From positions 248,001 to 312,000 of the forward strand of contig NZ_JAVAMB010000004.1 in NCBI RefSeq assembly GCF_030730925.1: a stretch of 64,000 bases of DNA. The letters run 5' to 3'. A model generated the notes under the pieces. The model was not told the origin of the DNA. It was given only the letters and a program-made list of their open reading frames with translations, and did no database searches. The stretch comes from Flavobacterium sp. DG2-3 (GTDB lineage Bacteria; Bacteroidota; Bacteroidia; Flavobacteriales; Flavobacteriaceae). Position numbers and translations under genes: made by a program. Shown here in pieces: positions 8,863 to 18,471 of the stretch (position 1 is the first letter of the stretch; each line of letters starts with the position of its first letter).

Positions 8863-11800
8863 ATGAGTTTCATAAACAGTATTATTAAAGTCTTTGTCGG
8901 CGATAAGTCGCAGAAAGATGTCAAAGCTTTACAACCTTACTTAAATAAAATTAAAACATTCGAAGCTCCTTTAATGAGTCTGTCAAACGACGAATTAAGA
9001 GGAAGAACCGTTTTTTTTAAAGACAGAATAAAAGAAGCTAGAGCTGATAAAGATGCTAAAATTGCTTCGCTTAAAGCTGAAGTAGAAAACATCGAAGACA
9101 TCGATAAAAGAGAAGACATTTATGATGCTATAGATGCTCTTGAAAAAGAAGCTTATGAAATCTCTGAAAAAACTTTATTGGAAATTCTTCCAGAAGCGTT
9201 TTCTGTAGTTAAAGAAACGGCTCGCCGTTTTAAAGAAAACTCTCATATTGAAGTTACTGCAACTGCAAAAGACCGCGAATTCTCAGCTGCAAAATCATAT
9301 ATTACTATTGAAGGCGATAAAGCAATCTGGGCTAACAAATGGAATGCTGCTGGAAAAGATATCACTTGGGACATGATTCACTACGATGTTCAGTTAATCG
9401 GTGGTATGGTATTGCACGAAGGTAAAGTTGCCGAAATGCAAACTGGAGAAGGTAAAACTTTGGTTGCTACTCTTCCACTTTACTTAAACGCTTTGACAGG
9501 AAATGGAGTTCACTTAGTAACGGTGAATGACTACTTAGCAAAACGTGATAGTACTTGGAAAGCGCCTTTATTTGAATTCCATGGTTTATCTGTAGATTGT
9601 ATCGATAACCACCAGCCAAGTACAGAACAAAGAAAAAAAGCTTACGACGCCGATATCACTTACGGAACCAACAACGAATTTGGTTTTGACTACTTAAGAG
9701 ATAATATGGCACACTCTCCTAGCGATTTAGTGCAGAGAAAACACAATTTTGCGATTGTCGACGAGGTTGACTCGGTATTAATTGATGATGCTAGAACACC
9801 GCTTATCATTTCTGGACCAGTTCCTCAAGGAGATCGTCACGAATTCAACGAATTGAAACCAAAAATTGAAAACTTAGTTGCGCAACAACGTCAGTTAGCG
9901 AATGGTTTCTTAGCTGAAGCTAAAAAATTAATCAAAGAAGGAAATACTAAAGATGGAGGTTTCTTATTATTAAGAGCTTACAGAAGTTTACCTAAAAATA
10001 AGGCATTAATTAAATTTTTAAGTGAAGAAGGAATTAAACAATTGCTTCAAAAAACTGAAAATCAATACATGCAAGACAACAATCGTGAAATGCATAAAGT
10101 TGACGAAGCTTTGTATTTTGTGATTGAAGAAAAAAATAATCAGGTTGAATTAACAGATAATGGTATTAAATACCTTTCTGGAGATACAGATGCAGATTTC
10201 TTCGTGTTACCAGATATTGGGACAGAAATCGCTGCGATCGAAAAACAAAAATTAGACAAAGACGCTGAAGCTGAAGCCAGAGAAAGATTATTCCAAGATT
10301 TTGGTGTAAAAAGCGAGCGTATCCATACTCTTACTCAGCTTTTAAAAGCATACGCTTTATTCGAAAAAGATGTAGAGTATGTTATCATGGACAACAAAAT
10401 TATGATTGTCGATGAGCAAACAGGTCGTATCATGGATGGACGTCGTTATTCTGACGGTCTTCACCAAGCGATCGAAGCTAAAGAAAATGTAAAAATTGAA
10501 GCTGCTACTCAGACTTTTGCTACTGTTACATTACAGAATTACTTCAGAATGTACAATAAATTGGCTGGTATGACTGGTACAGCGGTTACAGAAGCTGGAG
10601 AGTTATGGCAAATCTACAAACTGGATGTTGTTGAAATTCCGACAAACCGCGGAATTGCAAGAATCGACAAAGAAGATTACATCTATAAAACAACACGTGA
10701 GAAATTCAATGCTGTTATTGAAGACGTTACTGAATTATCTCAAGCTGGAAGACCAGTATTGATCGGAACAACTTCTGTAGAGATTTCAGAATTATTAAGC
10801 CGTATGCTTAAAATGAGAGGAATCACGCACAACGTATTGAACGCTAAAATGCACAAGCAAGAGGCGCAAATCGTTGAAGAAGCTGGTAAAGCTGGAGTTG
10901 TAACTATTGCAACAAATATGGCTGGTCGTGGTACCGATATTAAATTATCTCCAGAAGTAAAAGCTGCGGGAGGTTTAGCAATCGTGGGTACTGAGCGTCA
11001 TGATTCTCGTCGTGTAGACAGACAGTTACGTGGTCGTTCTGGTCGTCAGGGAGATCCAGGAAGTTCTCAGTTCTACGTTTCTCTTGAAGATAACTTAATG
11101 CGTTTATTCGGTTCTGAAAGAGTTGCGAAAGTAATGGACAGAATGGGACTTAAAGAAGGTGAAGTTATTCAACATTCTATGATGACTAAATCTATCGAAC
11201 GTGCTCAGAAAAAAGTAGAAGAAAACAACTTTGGTGTTCGTAAACGTTTATTAGAATATGATGACGTAATGAACTCTCAGCGTGAAGTAGTTTACAAACG
11301 TCGTCGCCACGCATTGTTTGGTGAGCGTTTGAAATTGGATATCGCGAATATGCTTTATGATACTTGCGAGTTAATCGTAAGCAACAATAAAGTAACAAAC
11401 GATTTCAAAGGATTTGAATTTGATTTAATTCGTTATTTCGGAATTACATCTCCAATTTCTGAGGCTGATTTTGCTAAATTATCAGATATCGAAGTTACTG
11501 GAAAAGTATACAAAGAAGCTTTAGCTTTCTACACTGAAAAAACAGAAAGAAGCGCAAGAGAAGCTTTCCCAATTATAAAAGGCGTTTTTGAAGAGCCAAA
11601 TAACCATTTCGAAAGAATTGTAGTTCCATTTACAGACGGAATCAAAACTTTGAATGTGGTTACTGACTTGAAAAAAGCTTACGAAAGCGAAGGTGCTCAA
11701 TTGATTGCTGATTTTGAGAAAAACATCACACTTTCTATTGTTGATGAAGCTTGGAAAAAACATTTACGCAAAATGGACGAATTGAAACAATCTGTTCAAT

Positions 11801-12204
11801 TGGCTGTTCACGAACAAAAAGATCCATTGCTTATCTACAAATTAGAAGCTTTCAACTTGTTTAGAGGAATGTTGGACAACGTGAACAAAGAAGTAATTTC
11901 ATTCTTATTTAAAGGTGATTTACCTGCTCAAAACGTACCAGAAATTCACGAAGCAAGAGAAGTTCGTCAAAAAGAAAACTTACAGTTAAGTAAAGACGAA
12001 ATTCCAAACAGCGAAAGCATCAACCGTGAAGCTGGAGAAACACAACAGCGTCAGGTTACAGAAACTATCGTTAGAGATATGCCAAAAATCAACAGAAATG
12101 ACACTGTTACGGTTCAAGAAGTTGCAACTGGCAAAACTGAAGAAATGAAGTTTAAAAAAGCAGAGAGCTTAATCGCTTCTGGCGAATGGGTTTTAGTAAA
12201 ATAA
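8863..12204 (+). CDS. secA: Preprotein translocase subunit SecA
   Basis: The 1113-residue ATPase motor of the Sec export pathway. It has Walker [12 protein letters not shown] (~residues 190-200), the Walker B region [49 protein letters not shown] and the helicase motif [11 protein letters not shown] with [13 protein letters not shown]. The protein is longer than the ~900-residue E. coli SecA, mainly through a Lys/Leu-rich insertion (~340-440, with [14 protein letters not shown]) and an extended C-terminus. The C-terminus lacks the CxCxxxxxxxxCH zinc/SecB-binding motif, as in other Bacteroidota. The ATG at 8863 gives the conserved short [16 protein letters not shown] beginning. Confidence 0.98.
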   Translation: MSFINSIIKVFVGDKSQKDVKALQPYLNKIKTFEAPLMSLSNDELRGRTVFFKDRIKEARADKDAKIASLKAEVENIEDIDKREDIYDAIDALEKEAYEISEKTLLEILPEAFSVVKETARRFKENSHIEVTATAKDREFSAAKSYITIEGDKAIWANKWNAAGKDITWDMIHYDVQLIGGMVLHEGKVAEMQTGEGKTLVATLPLYLNALTGNGVHLVTVNDYLAKRDSTWKAPLFEFHGLSVDCIDNHQPSTEQRKKAYDADITYGTNNEFGFDYLRDNMAHSPSDLVQRKHNFAIVDEVDSVLIDDARTPLIISGPVPQGDRHEFNELKPKIENLVAQQRQLANGFLAEAKKLIKEGNTKDGGFLLLRAYRSLPKNKALIKFLSEEGIKQLLQKTENQYMQDNNREMHKVDEALYFVIEEKNNQVELTDNGIKYLSGDTDADFFVLPDIGTEIAAIEKQKLDKDAEAEARERLFQDFGVKSERIHTLTQLLKAYALFEKDVEYVIMDNKIMIVDEQTGRIMDGRRYSDGLHQAIEAKENVKIEAATQTFATVTLQNYFRMYNKLAGMTGTAVTEAGELWQIYKLDVVEIPTNRGIARIDKEDYIYKTTREKFNAVIEDVTELSQAGRPVLIGTTSVEISELLSRMLKMRGITHNVLNAKMHKQEAQIVEEAGKAGVVTIATNMAGRGTDIKLSPEVKAAGGLAIVGTERHDSRRVDRQLRGRSGRQGDPGSSQFYVSLEDNLMRLFGSERVAKVMDRMGLKEGEVIQHSMMTKSIERAQKKVEENNFGVRKRLLEYDDVMNSQREVVYKRRRHALFGERLKLDIANMLYDTCELIVSNNKVTNDFKGFEFDLIRYFGITSPISEADFAKLSDIEVTGKVYKEALAFYTEKTERSAREAFPIIKGVFEEPNNHFERIVVPFTDGIKTLNVVTDLKKAYESEGAQLIADFEKNITLSIVDEAWKKHLRKMDELKQSVQLAVHEQKDPLLIYKLEAFNLFRGMLDNVNKEVISFLFKGDLPAQNVPEIHEAREVRQKENLQLSKDEIPNSESINREAGETQQRQVTETIVRDMPKINRNDTVTVQEVATGKTEEMKFKKAESLIASGEWVLVK

Positions 12205-12223
12205 TAAACTCTCAATAAATACA

Positions 12224-12260
12224 AAATCCCCGATTACTGAAGTAGTCGGGGATTTTTTTT
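12224..12260 (+). terminator. Intrinsic terminator of secA
   Basis: AAATCCCCGA.TACT pairs with AGTA.TCGGGGATTT around a short loop and is followed by TTTTTTTT, 20 bp after the secA stop. Confidence 0.88.
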
Positions 12261-12266
12261 ATGAGT

Positions 12267-12360
12267 TTTTTTGCCACGAATTACACGAATTTGCACTAAT
12301 TTTTTATTTGACAGATTTTAAAAGAAATTCGCGGAAATTCGTGTAATTCGTGGCAAAAAA
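12267..12360. repeat. Large inverted repeat (26-bp arms) between secA and trmH
   Basis: Left arm 12267-12292 and right arm 12335-12360 are perfect complements built on GCCACGAATTACACGAATTT, with a 42-bp loop. Related half-elements occur at ~24012-24163, 32040-32075 and throughout 52430-52890. It abuts the stop codon of trmH and may act as a terminator for it. Confidence 0.85.
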
Positions 12361-12361
12361 A

Positions 12362-13024
12362 TTATCTAGGATTATCTTCGTAATAACGAGCTTCGATTCT
12401 TTTAATATCTTTTATAGAGTTTTTAGCCCAAAGCAATCGCTTTTCTAAAATTTCTTCCTCAGAAAGATGCCAATTAATATCTGATCTTCTCAATCTATTG
12501 GTTATGTTTTGAATAACAATTGCCGCAGAAACCGAAATATTCAAACTTTCTGTAAAACCAACCATTGGGATTTTCAAGAAACCATCGGCATTATCCATAA
12601 TTTCTTGTGACAAACCTTCTTTTTCTGTTCCGAAGAACAACGCACTTGGTTTTGTAATATCGAAATCTTCCAGCATGCAATCTTTTTCGTGCGGAGTAGT
12701 TGCAATAATCTGATATCCTTTATTTCTTAAATCAGAAAGACATCCAGAAACCGAATCAAAACGATTTATGTCAACCCATTTTTGAGCTCCTAAAGCAATT
12801 TCTTTATCGATTCGTTTTCCAAAACGCTGTTCGATTACATTCAATTCCTGAATTCCAAAAACTTCACAGCTTCTCATTACTGCGCTTGTGTTATGCATTT
12901 GAAAAACATCTTCAACAGCAACAGTAAAATGTTTGGTACGATTCGTCAGTACTTCTAAAAATCTTTCTTTTCGGTTTTCTGTCAATATGTTTTCTAAGAA
13001 TGCGAGGTAATCTAAATCAATCAT
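12362..13024 (-). CDS. trmH: tRNA (guanosine-18-2'-O)-methyltransferase, TrmH-like
   Basis: A 220-residue SPOUT-class RNA methyltransferase that probably methylates the 2'-O of G18 in tRNA. The SpoU signature is seen as NTSAVMRSCEVFGI (motif 1), LFFGTEKEGLSQEIMDNAD (motif 2) and IPMVGFTESLNISVSAAIVI (motif 3). The C-terminal extension (LLWAKNSIKDIKRIEARYYED) is of the TrmH type rather than RlmB. The ATG at 13024 is preferred; an upstream in-frame TTG would add seven residues. CAAAAATA at 13043-13050 is a possible minus-strand -7 box (TATTTTTG). The assignment to trmH rather than another SpoU paralog is likely but not certain. Confidence 0.85.
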   Translation of the reverse strand: MIDLDYLAFLENILTENRKERFLEVLTNRTKHFTVAVEDVFQMHNTSAVMRSCEVFGIQELNVIEQRFGKRIDKEIALGAQKWVDINRFDSVSGCLSDLRNKGYQIIATTPHEKDCMLEDFDITKPSALFFGTEKEGLSQEIMDNADGFLKIPMVGFTESLNISVSAAIVIQNITNRLRRSDINWHLSEEEILEKRLLWAKNSIKDIKRIEARYYEDNPR

Positions 13025-13085
13025 TTTTATTTCTATTTGGCGCAAAAATAATAAATTAAAGAGAAAGAAGTCTTCTCGCTAATTT

Positions 13086-14054
13086 TCATCCTGCCAAATC
13101 TTTAATAAAATTGGCGCGAAGCTTTTGGTGCAGTACCTCGACCCGAACTAAATCAACTGGCAAAACATCATCTTTATAGGAATCTCCCATAAAAACGGCG
13201 CTTTCATTTTTAGAATGTTTTTTGAGTCGATCCAACATCGCTTTCAATTCACTTTCAGAAAAATTAATACTTATAAAAGTTATAAATCTTTCCATAACAT
13301 TTTTCATTCCATCATTATAATTCAGCATTATAACGTTGTCATCCGTTTCATAATAATCAAGAAAAGCTTGAAAATATTTTTCCAGAACCAAAGCTTGATA
13401 CTGTTGAAAACTTACTTGCTCTATTTCATCAGAAGTAATTCCGAAAACACTCGACGGAATTAAATTAGGAACCATGTGCATCCCAGCCATCTTTTGGTGC
13501 GATCTTAAAACTTCTCCCGGATTTCGAAACAATAACGCAAAAGGAACTTTCGGAAAAACCGCTCTTAAATAAGAAGCTTTAAAAACACTCCAAGCATCTA
13601 ATTTTATAATTAAATGCTTCTGTTCTGAAAATCTCTTTTGTCCTAATAATCTCAAAACCGATTTCAGCAAATCTGTTTTGAGATTTTTGTCGAAAGCATC
13701 ACTTCTCAAAATCTGATCGATAATAGGGGCTTCAGAAACCATAATATTTTCAGACGAAGTGGCCAAAGACTGACTCAACATCGTAGATCCGCATCTTGAA
13801 ACATGAAAAACCAATCCTTTTAATTCTACACAATCGAGTTCTTTAGACCAATCTATTAGGTTTTCTGCCGTACTTGTAAATTTAAAACGCTTCAAATTAT
13901 AATTATGGCTTATGCATTTTACAATTGTTTCTTCAAAAAAAGGCTCTGCAAAAGGAATATCCGCGAAATACATCCATTCAAAATAAACTTCATTTTCCTT
14001 TTCAATCAACTTAATTGGAATCCAATTTGCAATAAGATTTTTTATATTTTCCAT
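13086..14054 (-). CDS. Sulfotransferase-family protein
   Basis: A 322-residue protein related to PAPS-dependent sulfotransferases, which move sulfate onto a hydroxyl or amine. The 5'-phosphosulfate loop reads FHVSRCGSTMLSQ (residues ~83-95) and the 3'-phosphate site LLFRNPGEVLRSHQK (~180-194), both recognisable versions of RSGTT and the R...S site. The long region ahead (residues 1-75) shows an F/W/Y-rich strand pattern without a known motif. It is the last gene of a cassette and starts one base after the hydroxylase stop, with the APS kinase further upstream. The inferred acceptor is a hydroxylated residue or metabolite made by the hydroxylase; nothing in the sequence names it. Confidence 0.82.
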   Translation of the reverse strand: MENIKNLIANWIPIKLIEKENEVYFEWMYFADIPFAEPFFEETIVKCISHNYNLKRFKFTSTAENLIDWSKELDCVELKGLVFHVSRCGSTMLSQSLATSSENIMVSEAPIIDQILRSDAFDKNLKTDLLKSVLRLLGQKRFSEQKHLIIKLDAWSVFKASYLRAVFPKVPFALLFRNPGEVLRSHQKMAGMHMVPNLIPSSVFGITSDEIEQVSFQQYQALVLEKYFQAFLDYYETDDNVIMLNYNDGMKNVMERFITFISINFSESELKAMLDRLKKHSKNESAVFMGDSYKDDVLPVDLVRVEVLHQKLRANFIKDLAG

Positions 14055-14055
14055 T

Positions 14056-14745
14056 TTATGAGTTCATTTGTGATTGAAGTTCGGCAATAAGACGAGCATT
14101 AATTTCAGACGGATTTCTAGAAAGTTCTGCAATTACTTGCTTTTTTACTTCATCAGAATATTCATTTTTGTGCACATAATTTACATCAAAACCCATTTTA
14201 AAAAACAATTCGTCAGACCAATCATTTCTTATACAATCAATAGTTAAGTGAATTCTAGGTTCTAAACTTTTATTCTGCACACTATGAGGTAATTGAAAGT
14301 TGGCATACCAGCACTCCCCCATTTTCATCGGAACTAATTTGTGATCTACATAAAAATACACTTCAGAATTGGTGATAATAGGAACATGAATCCTAAAAAA
14401 TCCATCTTCATACGAAGTATCATTATCAACATGCTCTTTAATCTCGCTTTCAGGTCCGAGTCTTAATAATCGTACCGCTTCTTTTTCGCATTCAAACCAA
14501 TCCATTACTTCTTTAAAATAAGGACAGCTATCAAGCAAAGGCGTGTTTTTATATTCTTTATCTGGGAAAGAAAAAATATCATTTTCTAAACCCGATTGTG
14601 ACCGTAAAGAAACGCTTGTCCATTTTCCTTCATACCGATTGGTATTAAAATGCGGTGTCCACAAATTGGTTTCGCAAGTCACTAAATCATTTTGCAATTT
14701 TTCTATCGAAAAAGAAATTGGAAGCTGGCAGGAAGAAGGATTCAT
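14056..14745 (-). CDS. Aspartyl/asparaginyl beta-hydroxylase-type oxygenase
   Basis: A 229-residue Fe(II)/2-oxoglutarate oxygenase of the AspH family. The metal motif is KEHVDNDT (His ~105, Asp ~107), the distal His is in FQLPHSVQN (~154), and the 2-oxoglutarate-binding Arg is in EPRIHLTIDC (~164), a complete double-stranded beta-helix set. Animal AspH has Gly where this protein has the Asp ligand, so the site is the fuller HxD...H type. No signal peptide is visible, so it acts in the cytosol. It lies 5 bp after the APS kinase and 1 bp before the sulfotransferase. Predicted role: creating the hydroxyl that the sulfotransferase modifies, on a peptide, amino acid or small metabolite. Confidence 0.85.
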   Translation of the reverse strand: MNPSSCQLPISFSIEKLQNDLVTCETNLWTPHFNTNRYEGKWTSVSLRSQSGLENDIFSFPDKEYKNTPLLDSCPYFKEVMDWFECEKEAVRLLRLGPESEIKEHVDNDTSYEDGFFRIHVPIITNSEVYFYVDHKLVPMKMGECWYANFQLPHSVQNKSLEPRIHLTIDCIRNDWSDELFFKMGFDVNYVHKNEYSDEVKKQVIAELSRNPSEINARLIAELQSQMNS

Positions 14746-14750
14746 AAGCC

Positions 14751-15278
14751 TTAAGAATTTAAATTGCTAATTATAAAGTTGTACAGTTTATGGGCCGAAA
14801 CAGAAACTGTTTCTGAATCTGTTTGTAATATCAAATCTGCTTTTTCTGGAATTTCAAAAACGTCGCTTATTCCTGTAAATTTTCCAATTTTATTCTGATC
14901 ATCATCTGGCAATAAAGCTCTTTTGTACAATCCTTTTGGGTCTCTTTCAATCAAATTTTGAATGGCACAATCCAGAAATACTGTTTTTACAAATTCATAA
15001 GACCTCAACTCATTTCTCAGATTTTCGTACGGATTGATGACCGACATCAAAACAATTTTCTTTTCTCCAATCAAATCTCGGCCAACATTAAAAAGACGTC
15101 TTACATTTTCACAGCGGTCTTCTTTAGAAAATCCCAAATCTTTACAGATTGTCTGACGGTAAACATCGCCATCGACTACTTCGGCTTCATAATTATTTTG
15201 AAGCAAAAGATGCCTGACATTTTCTGCCAAAGTCGTTTTTCCAGAACCAGATAAACCTGTAAATTGAATTAAAATCAT
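14751..15278 (-). CDS. cysC: Adenylylsulfate (APS) kinase
   Basis: A 175-residue kinase that phosphorylates APS to PAPS, the sulfate donor. It shows the P-loop TGLSGSGKTTL (~residues 7-17), VVDGDVYRQ, LGFSKEDRCENVRR (~50-63), INPYENLR in place of ISPYRxxR, and ERDPKGLYKRA plus FTGISDVFE, all diagnostic of APS kinase. It is the first gene of the cassette. No ATP sulfurylase (CysD/CysN) or PAPS reductase is nearby, so here PAPS is presumably dedicated to the downstream sulfotransferase, with APS supplied from elsewhere in the genome. The start at 15278 directly precedes the MILIQFTG strand. Confidence 0.88.
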   Translation of the reverse strand: MILIQFTGLSGSGKTTLAENVRHLLLQNNYEAEVVDGDVYRQTICKDLGFSKEDRCENVRRLFNVGRDLIGEKKIVLMSVINPYENLRNELRSYEFVKTVFLDCAIQNLIERDPKGLYKRALLPDDDQNKIGKFTGISDVFEIPEKADLILQTDSETVSVSAHKLYNFIISNLNS

Positions 15279-15444
15279 TTGGAATCGCTTTTATAAAACG
15301 CAGCATTAAAACTAACTAATTTAAAAAGAGAGGCAAAGAGTATAAATACCCATTTATTTTCTTTAAAAAACATAGTTAATCCTTACTATTTGCAAGTTAT
15401 TTGAATCAAGAAATCACTATTTTTATCTTTTAATAAAACTAAGA

Positions 15445-16134
15445 ATGAAAAAGAAACTTGTTGTTTTAACTGGAGCAGGAATTAGCGCTGAAAGCGGAAT
15501 TAAAACTTTTCGCGACAGTGATGGTTTATGGGAAGGACATGATGTTATGGAAGTTGCAACTCCAGAAGGCTGGCATAAAAATCAGGAATTGGTACTGGAT
15601 TTTTACAACAAAAGACGCCAGCAATTAAAAGAAGTAAATCCGAATTTGGGTCATATCATTTTGGCCGAATTGGAAAAAGATTTCGACGTACACATCATCA
15701 CTCAAAACGTTGATGATTTGCACGAACGCGCTGGAAGTACAAAAGTGTTACATTTGCATGGCGAATTGCTAAAAGTAAGAAGCACGCAAAATAAAAACTT
15801 AATTTTAGATTGGACAGAAGATTTGATTACAGGAGATTTAGACGCCAATGGCCATCAATTGCGTCCGCATATTGTTTGGTTTGGTGAAGAAGTTCCTGCG
15901 CTCGAAGAAGCTATTGACATAACTGAAACAGCAGATTATTTTGCTGTAATCGGGACTTCGCTCCAAGTTTATCCTGCAGCCGGATTAATTTCTTATACTC
16001 CAAGCACAACTCCTGTTTTTTACATTGATCCAAAACCGATCGCTATTCCTAATATTAGAAATAAAGTAGAAACAATTGCAAAATTTGCTTCTGAAGGAGT
16101 TGCCGATTTAAGAGACCGATTAAATTCAATTTGA
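15445..16134 (+). CDS. cobB: NAD-dependent protein deacylase (sirtuin, class III-like)
   Basis: A 229-residue Sir2 enzyme that removes acyl groups from lysines using NAD. Motifs: TGAGISAESGIKTFRDSDGLW (residues ~9-29, quoted in part), TQNVDDLHERAGS, the catalytic His in LHLHGEL and VIGTSLQVYPAAG. FYNKRRQ supplies the Tyr-x-x-Arg pair that binds succinyl or malonyl groups in SIRT5/CobB-type enzymes, so desuccinylation is plausible. Unusually, the protein has no cysteine at all, so the CxxC...CxxC zinc site is absent, and the zinc-module region is a short LDWTEDLITGDLDANGHQLRP stretch. The fold seems otherwise intact. Confidence 0.9.
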   Translation: MKKKLVVLTGAGISAESGIKTFRDSDGLWEGHDVMEVATPEGWHKNQELVLDFYNKRRQQLKEVNPNLGHIILAELEKDFDVHIITQNVDDLHERAGSTKVLHLHGELLKVRSTQNKNLILDWTEDLITGDLDANGHQLRPHIVWFGEEVPALEEAIDITETADYFAVIGTSLQVYPAAGLISYTPSTTPVFYIDPKPIAIPNIRNKVETIAKFASEGVADLRDRLNSI

Positions 16135-16180
16135 ATGCACAAATGCGCTTTTTAATTACCTGTAATCGCTAAATTCTGTT

Positions 16181-16188
16181 TATATTTG
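16181..16188 (+). promoter_or_regulatory. Candidate -7 element TATATTTG of purB
   Basis: An exact TAnnTTTG match 26 bp before the purB ATG. At the expected -33 distance (18 bp) the sequence is CTG, one mismatch from TTG. Confidence 0.45.
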
Positions 16189-16213
16189 CACCTTTCGAAA
16201 AAACAACATAACA

Positions 16214-17560
16214 ATGACTACTCTAAACGAACTGAATGCTATATCGCCAATTGATGGAAGATATAGAAATAAAACTCAAAATTTAGCACCTTTTTTCTCT
16301 GAAGAAGCTTTAATAAAATATCGCGTTTTAGTTGAAGTGGAATACTTCATTGCTTTATGCCAAATTCCATTGCCTCAATTGCAAGGCATTGACTCAAGCT
16401 TATTTGAAAGCTTGAGAAATATCTACAAAAACTTCTCTACAGAAGATGCGCTTTGGATTAAAGAAACAGAGAAAGTAACCAACCACGACGTAAAAGCGGT
16501 TGAGTATTTTATTAAAGATGCTTTTGAAAAATTAGGTTTATCTCAATACAAAGAGTTCATTCACTTCGGATTAACATCTCAAGATATTAATAATACTGCT
16601 ATTCCGCTTTCTACAAAAGAAGCGTTTGAGCAAGTTTATATGCCAACATTAATTGCTGTAATTGCAAAATTAAAAGAATTAAGTGTTGAATGGAAAGACA
16701 TTCCGATGTTGGCACGTACGCATGGACAGCCGGCCTCTCCTACTCGTTTAGGAAAAGAGATTCTGGTTTTTGTTGAACGTTTAGAAGAACAGATGCGTTT
16801 GTTGTTCAATATTCCGTTTGCGGCTAAATTTGGAGGCGCAACAGGAAACTTTAATGCACACCACGTAGCCTACCCGCAAATTGACTGGAAACAATTCGGA
16901 AATAAATTTGTTGAGACCGATCTTGGTTTAAAGCATTCTTTTCCAACAACTCAAATTGAACATTACGATCATTTTGCAGCATTTTTTGATGCTTTAAAAA
17001 GAATCAACACCATTATTATCGATTTAGATCGTGATATTTGGACGTATGTTTCAATGGATTATTTCAAACAAAAAATCAAAGCAGGAGAAATTGGTTCATC
17101 TGCAATGCCACATAAAGTTAACCCAATTGATTTTGAAAATTCTGAAGGAAACTTAGGAATTGCAAATGCTATTTTTGAGCATTTATCAGCAAAATTGCCA
17201 ATTTCAAGATTACAGCGTGACTTAACAGACAGCACTGTTTTACGTAACGTTGGAGTTCCGTTCGGGCATACAATCATTGCTTTTGAAGCAACTCTAAAAG
17301 GTTTGAACAAATTGCTTTTAAACGAAAGTAAATTTGCTGAAGACTTAGAGAGAAACTGGGCAGTTGTGGCAGAAGCGATTCAGACTATTTTACGTCGTGA
17401 AGCATATCCGAACCCTTACGAAGCTTTAAAAGGCTTAACGAGAACCAACGAAGCTATCGACAAAAATGCTATTCATAATTTCATTGCAACTTTAGAAGTT
17501 TCAGATTCGGTTAGAGCAGAATTATTAGCTATAACTCCTAGTAATTACACAGGAATTTAA
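16214..17560 (+). CDS. purB: Adenylosuccinate lyase
   Basis: A 448-residue fumarase/aspartase-superfamily lyase acting twice in purine synthesis: it releases fumarate from SAICAR and from adenylosuccinate. The family signature GSSAMPHKVNPIDFENSEGN (residues ~294-313) contains the flexible catalytic loop. LARTHGQPASPTRLGKE carries the catalytic His region, and HFGLTSQDINNTA is the third conserved block. It begins MTTLNELNAISPIDGRYR, typical of PurB from gamma-proteobacteria and Bacteroidota. It stands as a single gene with its own -7 box and terminator. Confidence 0.97.
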   Translation: MTTLNELNAISPIDGRYRNKTQNLAPFFSEEALIKYRVLVEVEYFIALCQIPLPQLQGIDSSLFESLRNIYKNFSTEDALWIKETEKVTNHDVKAVEYFIKDAFEKLGLSQYKEFIHFGLTSQDINNTAIPLSTKEAFEQVYMPTLIAVIAKLKELSVEWKDIPMLARTHGQPASPTRLGKEILVFVERLEEQMRLLFNIPFAAKFGGATGNFNAHHVAYPQIDWKQFGNKFVETDLGLKHSFPTTQIEHYDHFAAFFDALKRINTIIIDLDRDIWTYVSMDYFKQKIKAGEIGSSAMPHKVNPIDFENSEGNLGIANAIFEHLSAKLPISRLQRDLTDSTVLRNVGVPFGHTIIAFEATLKGLNKLLLNESKFAEDLERNWAVVAEAIQTILRREAYPNPYEALKGLTRTNEAIDKNAIHNFIATLEVSDSVRAELLAITPSNYTGI

Positions 17561-17582
17561 GAAAAATACCAAATATTCTACC

Positions 17583-17618
17583 AAAAAAAAGCTATCTTTA
17601 TCGAGATAGCTTTTTTTA
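17583..17618 (+). terminator. Intrinsic terminator of purB
   Basis: AAAAAAAAGCTATCT pairs with AGATAGCTTTTTTT around TTATCG, 22 bp after the stop. Confidence 0.9.
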
Positions 17619-17646
17619 TACCTATTTTTTATTAAAACACTATGCT

Positions 17647-18438
17647 ATGCTTTTTATAAATCCACAATGGCAAGGTTCAGGAATAACTAATGAATTAAAA
17701 ATTGGCGCAGAAACTTTAAAGTTATTTTTCAAAGATCATAGCTTTAAGGAGATTCCTCTTTATGAAAAAGATCTAGAGTCTCAACACAATATTATTGCAT
17801 ATAATTCTATTTTAAAGCAGGCTGAATTTTTCAAAACAGCCATTATAGAAAGTAAAGCACAAAAAATCCAGACTGTTGGAGGAGATTGTGGAATTGAAAT
17901 CATTCCAATCTCTTATTTGAATGAAATTTACAAAAATAATTTAGGCATAATTTGGATTGATGCGCATGCAGATTTAAATACTCCAGAAAGCTCGCCAAGC
18001 AAGACATTTCACGGAATGCCTTTAAGAACGCTTCTTGGAGAAGGCAATGAAGAAATAAAAAAGATTCTTTTCTCAAACATTAAACCTCAGCAAATATGTT
18101 TTGTAGGTTTAAGAGATTTAGATGAACCTGAAATTGAATACATAAAATTAAATAAAATACAATCTGTTTCTAAATGCGATTACGCTGCTTTAGAACATAT
18201 AATCAAGACTTATAATACTATTTATATTCATCTTGATTTAGATGTTTTGGATGAATCGGAATTTAAATATACTATGTTTCCAACAAGTAATGGTTTTAAA
18301 ATTGACGATGTTTATCATTTGATCAAAGAAATCAAACAAAAAACAAATGTAGTTGGAATGTGTATTACTGAATCAAAAGCCGCAACATTAGAACAGCTTC
18401 AACCCATTAAAAAAGTTCTTGAAGAAATTCTATTTTAA
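17647..18438 (+). CDS. Arginase/agmatinase-fold protein
   Basis: A 263-residue member of the ureohydrolase superfamily. The second metal motif, IIWIDAHADLNT (~residues 99-110), is intact, and HLDLDVLDESEF corresponds to the SxDxDxxDP motif. In the first motif, however, the usual GGDHS reads GGDCGIE, so a manganese-ligand His is replaced by Cys, and the Pro after the last Asp is missing. This may be a divergent amidinohydrolase with altered metal preference or a non-catalytic homolog. It starts 29 bp after the purB terminator and is followed 33 bp later by the antiporter gene. The substrate cannot be assigned. Confidence 0.8.
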   Translation: MLFINPQWQGSGITNELKIGAETLKLFFKDHSFKEIPLYEKDLESQHNIIAYNSILKQAEFFKTAIIESKAQKIQTVGGDCGIEIIPISYLNEIYKNNLGIIWIDAHADLNTPESSPSKTFHGMPLRTLLGEGNEEIKKILFSNIKPQQICFVGLRDLDEPEIEYIKLNKIQSVSKCDYAALEHIIKTYNTIYIHLDLDVLDESEFKYTMFPTSNGFKIDDVYHLIKEIKQKTNVVGMCITESKAATLEQLQPIKKVLEEILF

Positions 18439-18471
18439 TAATTAAAAAATACTACTTATAAAATACCACCT

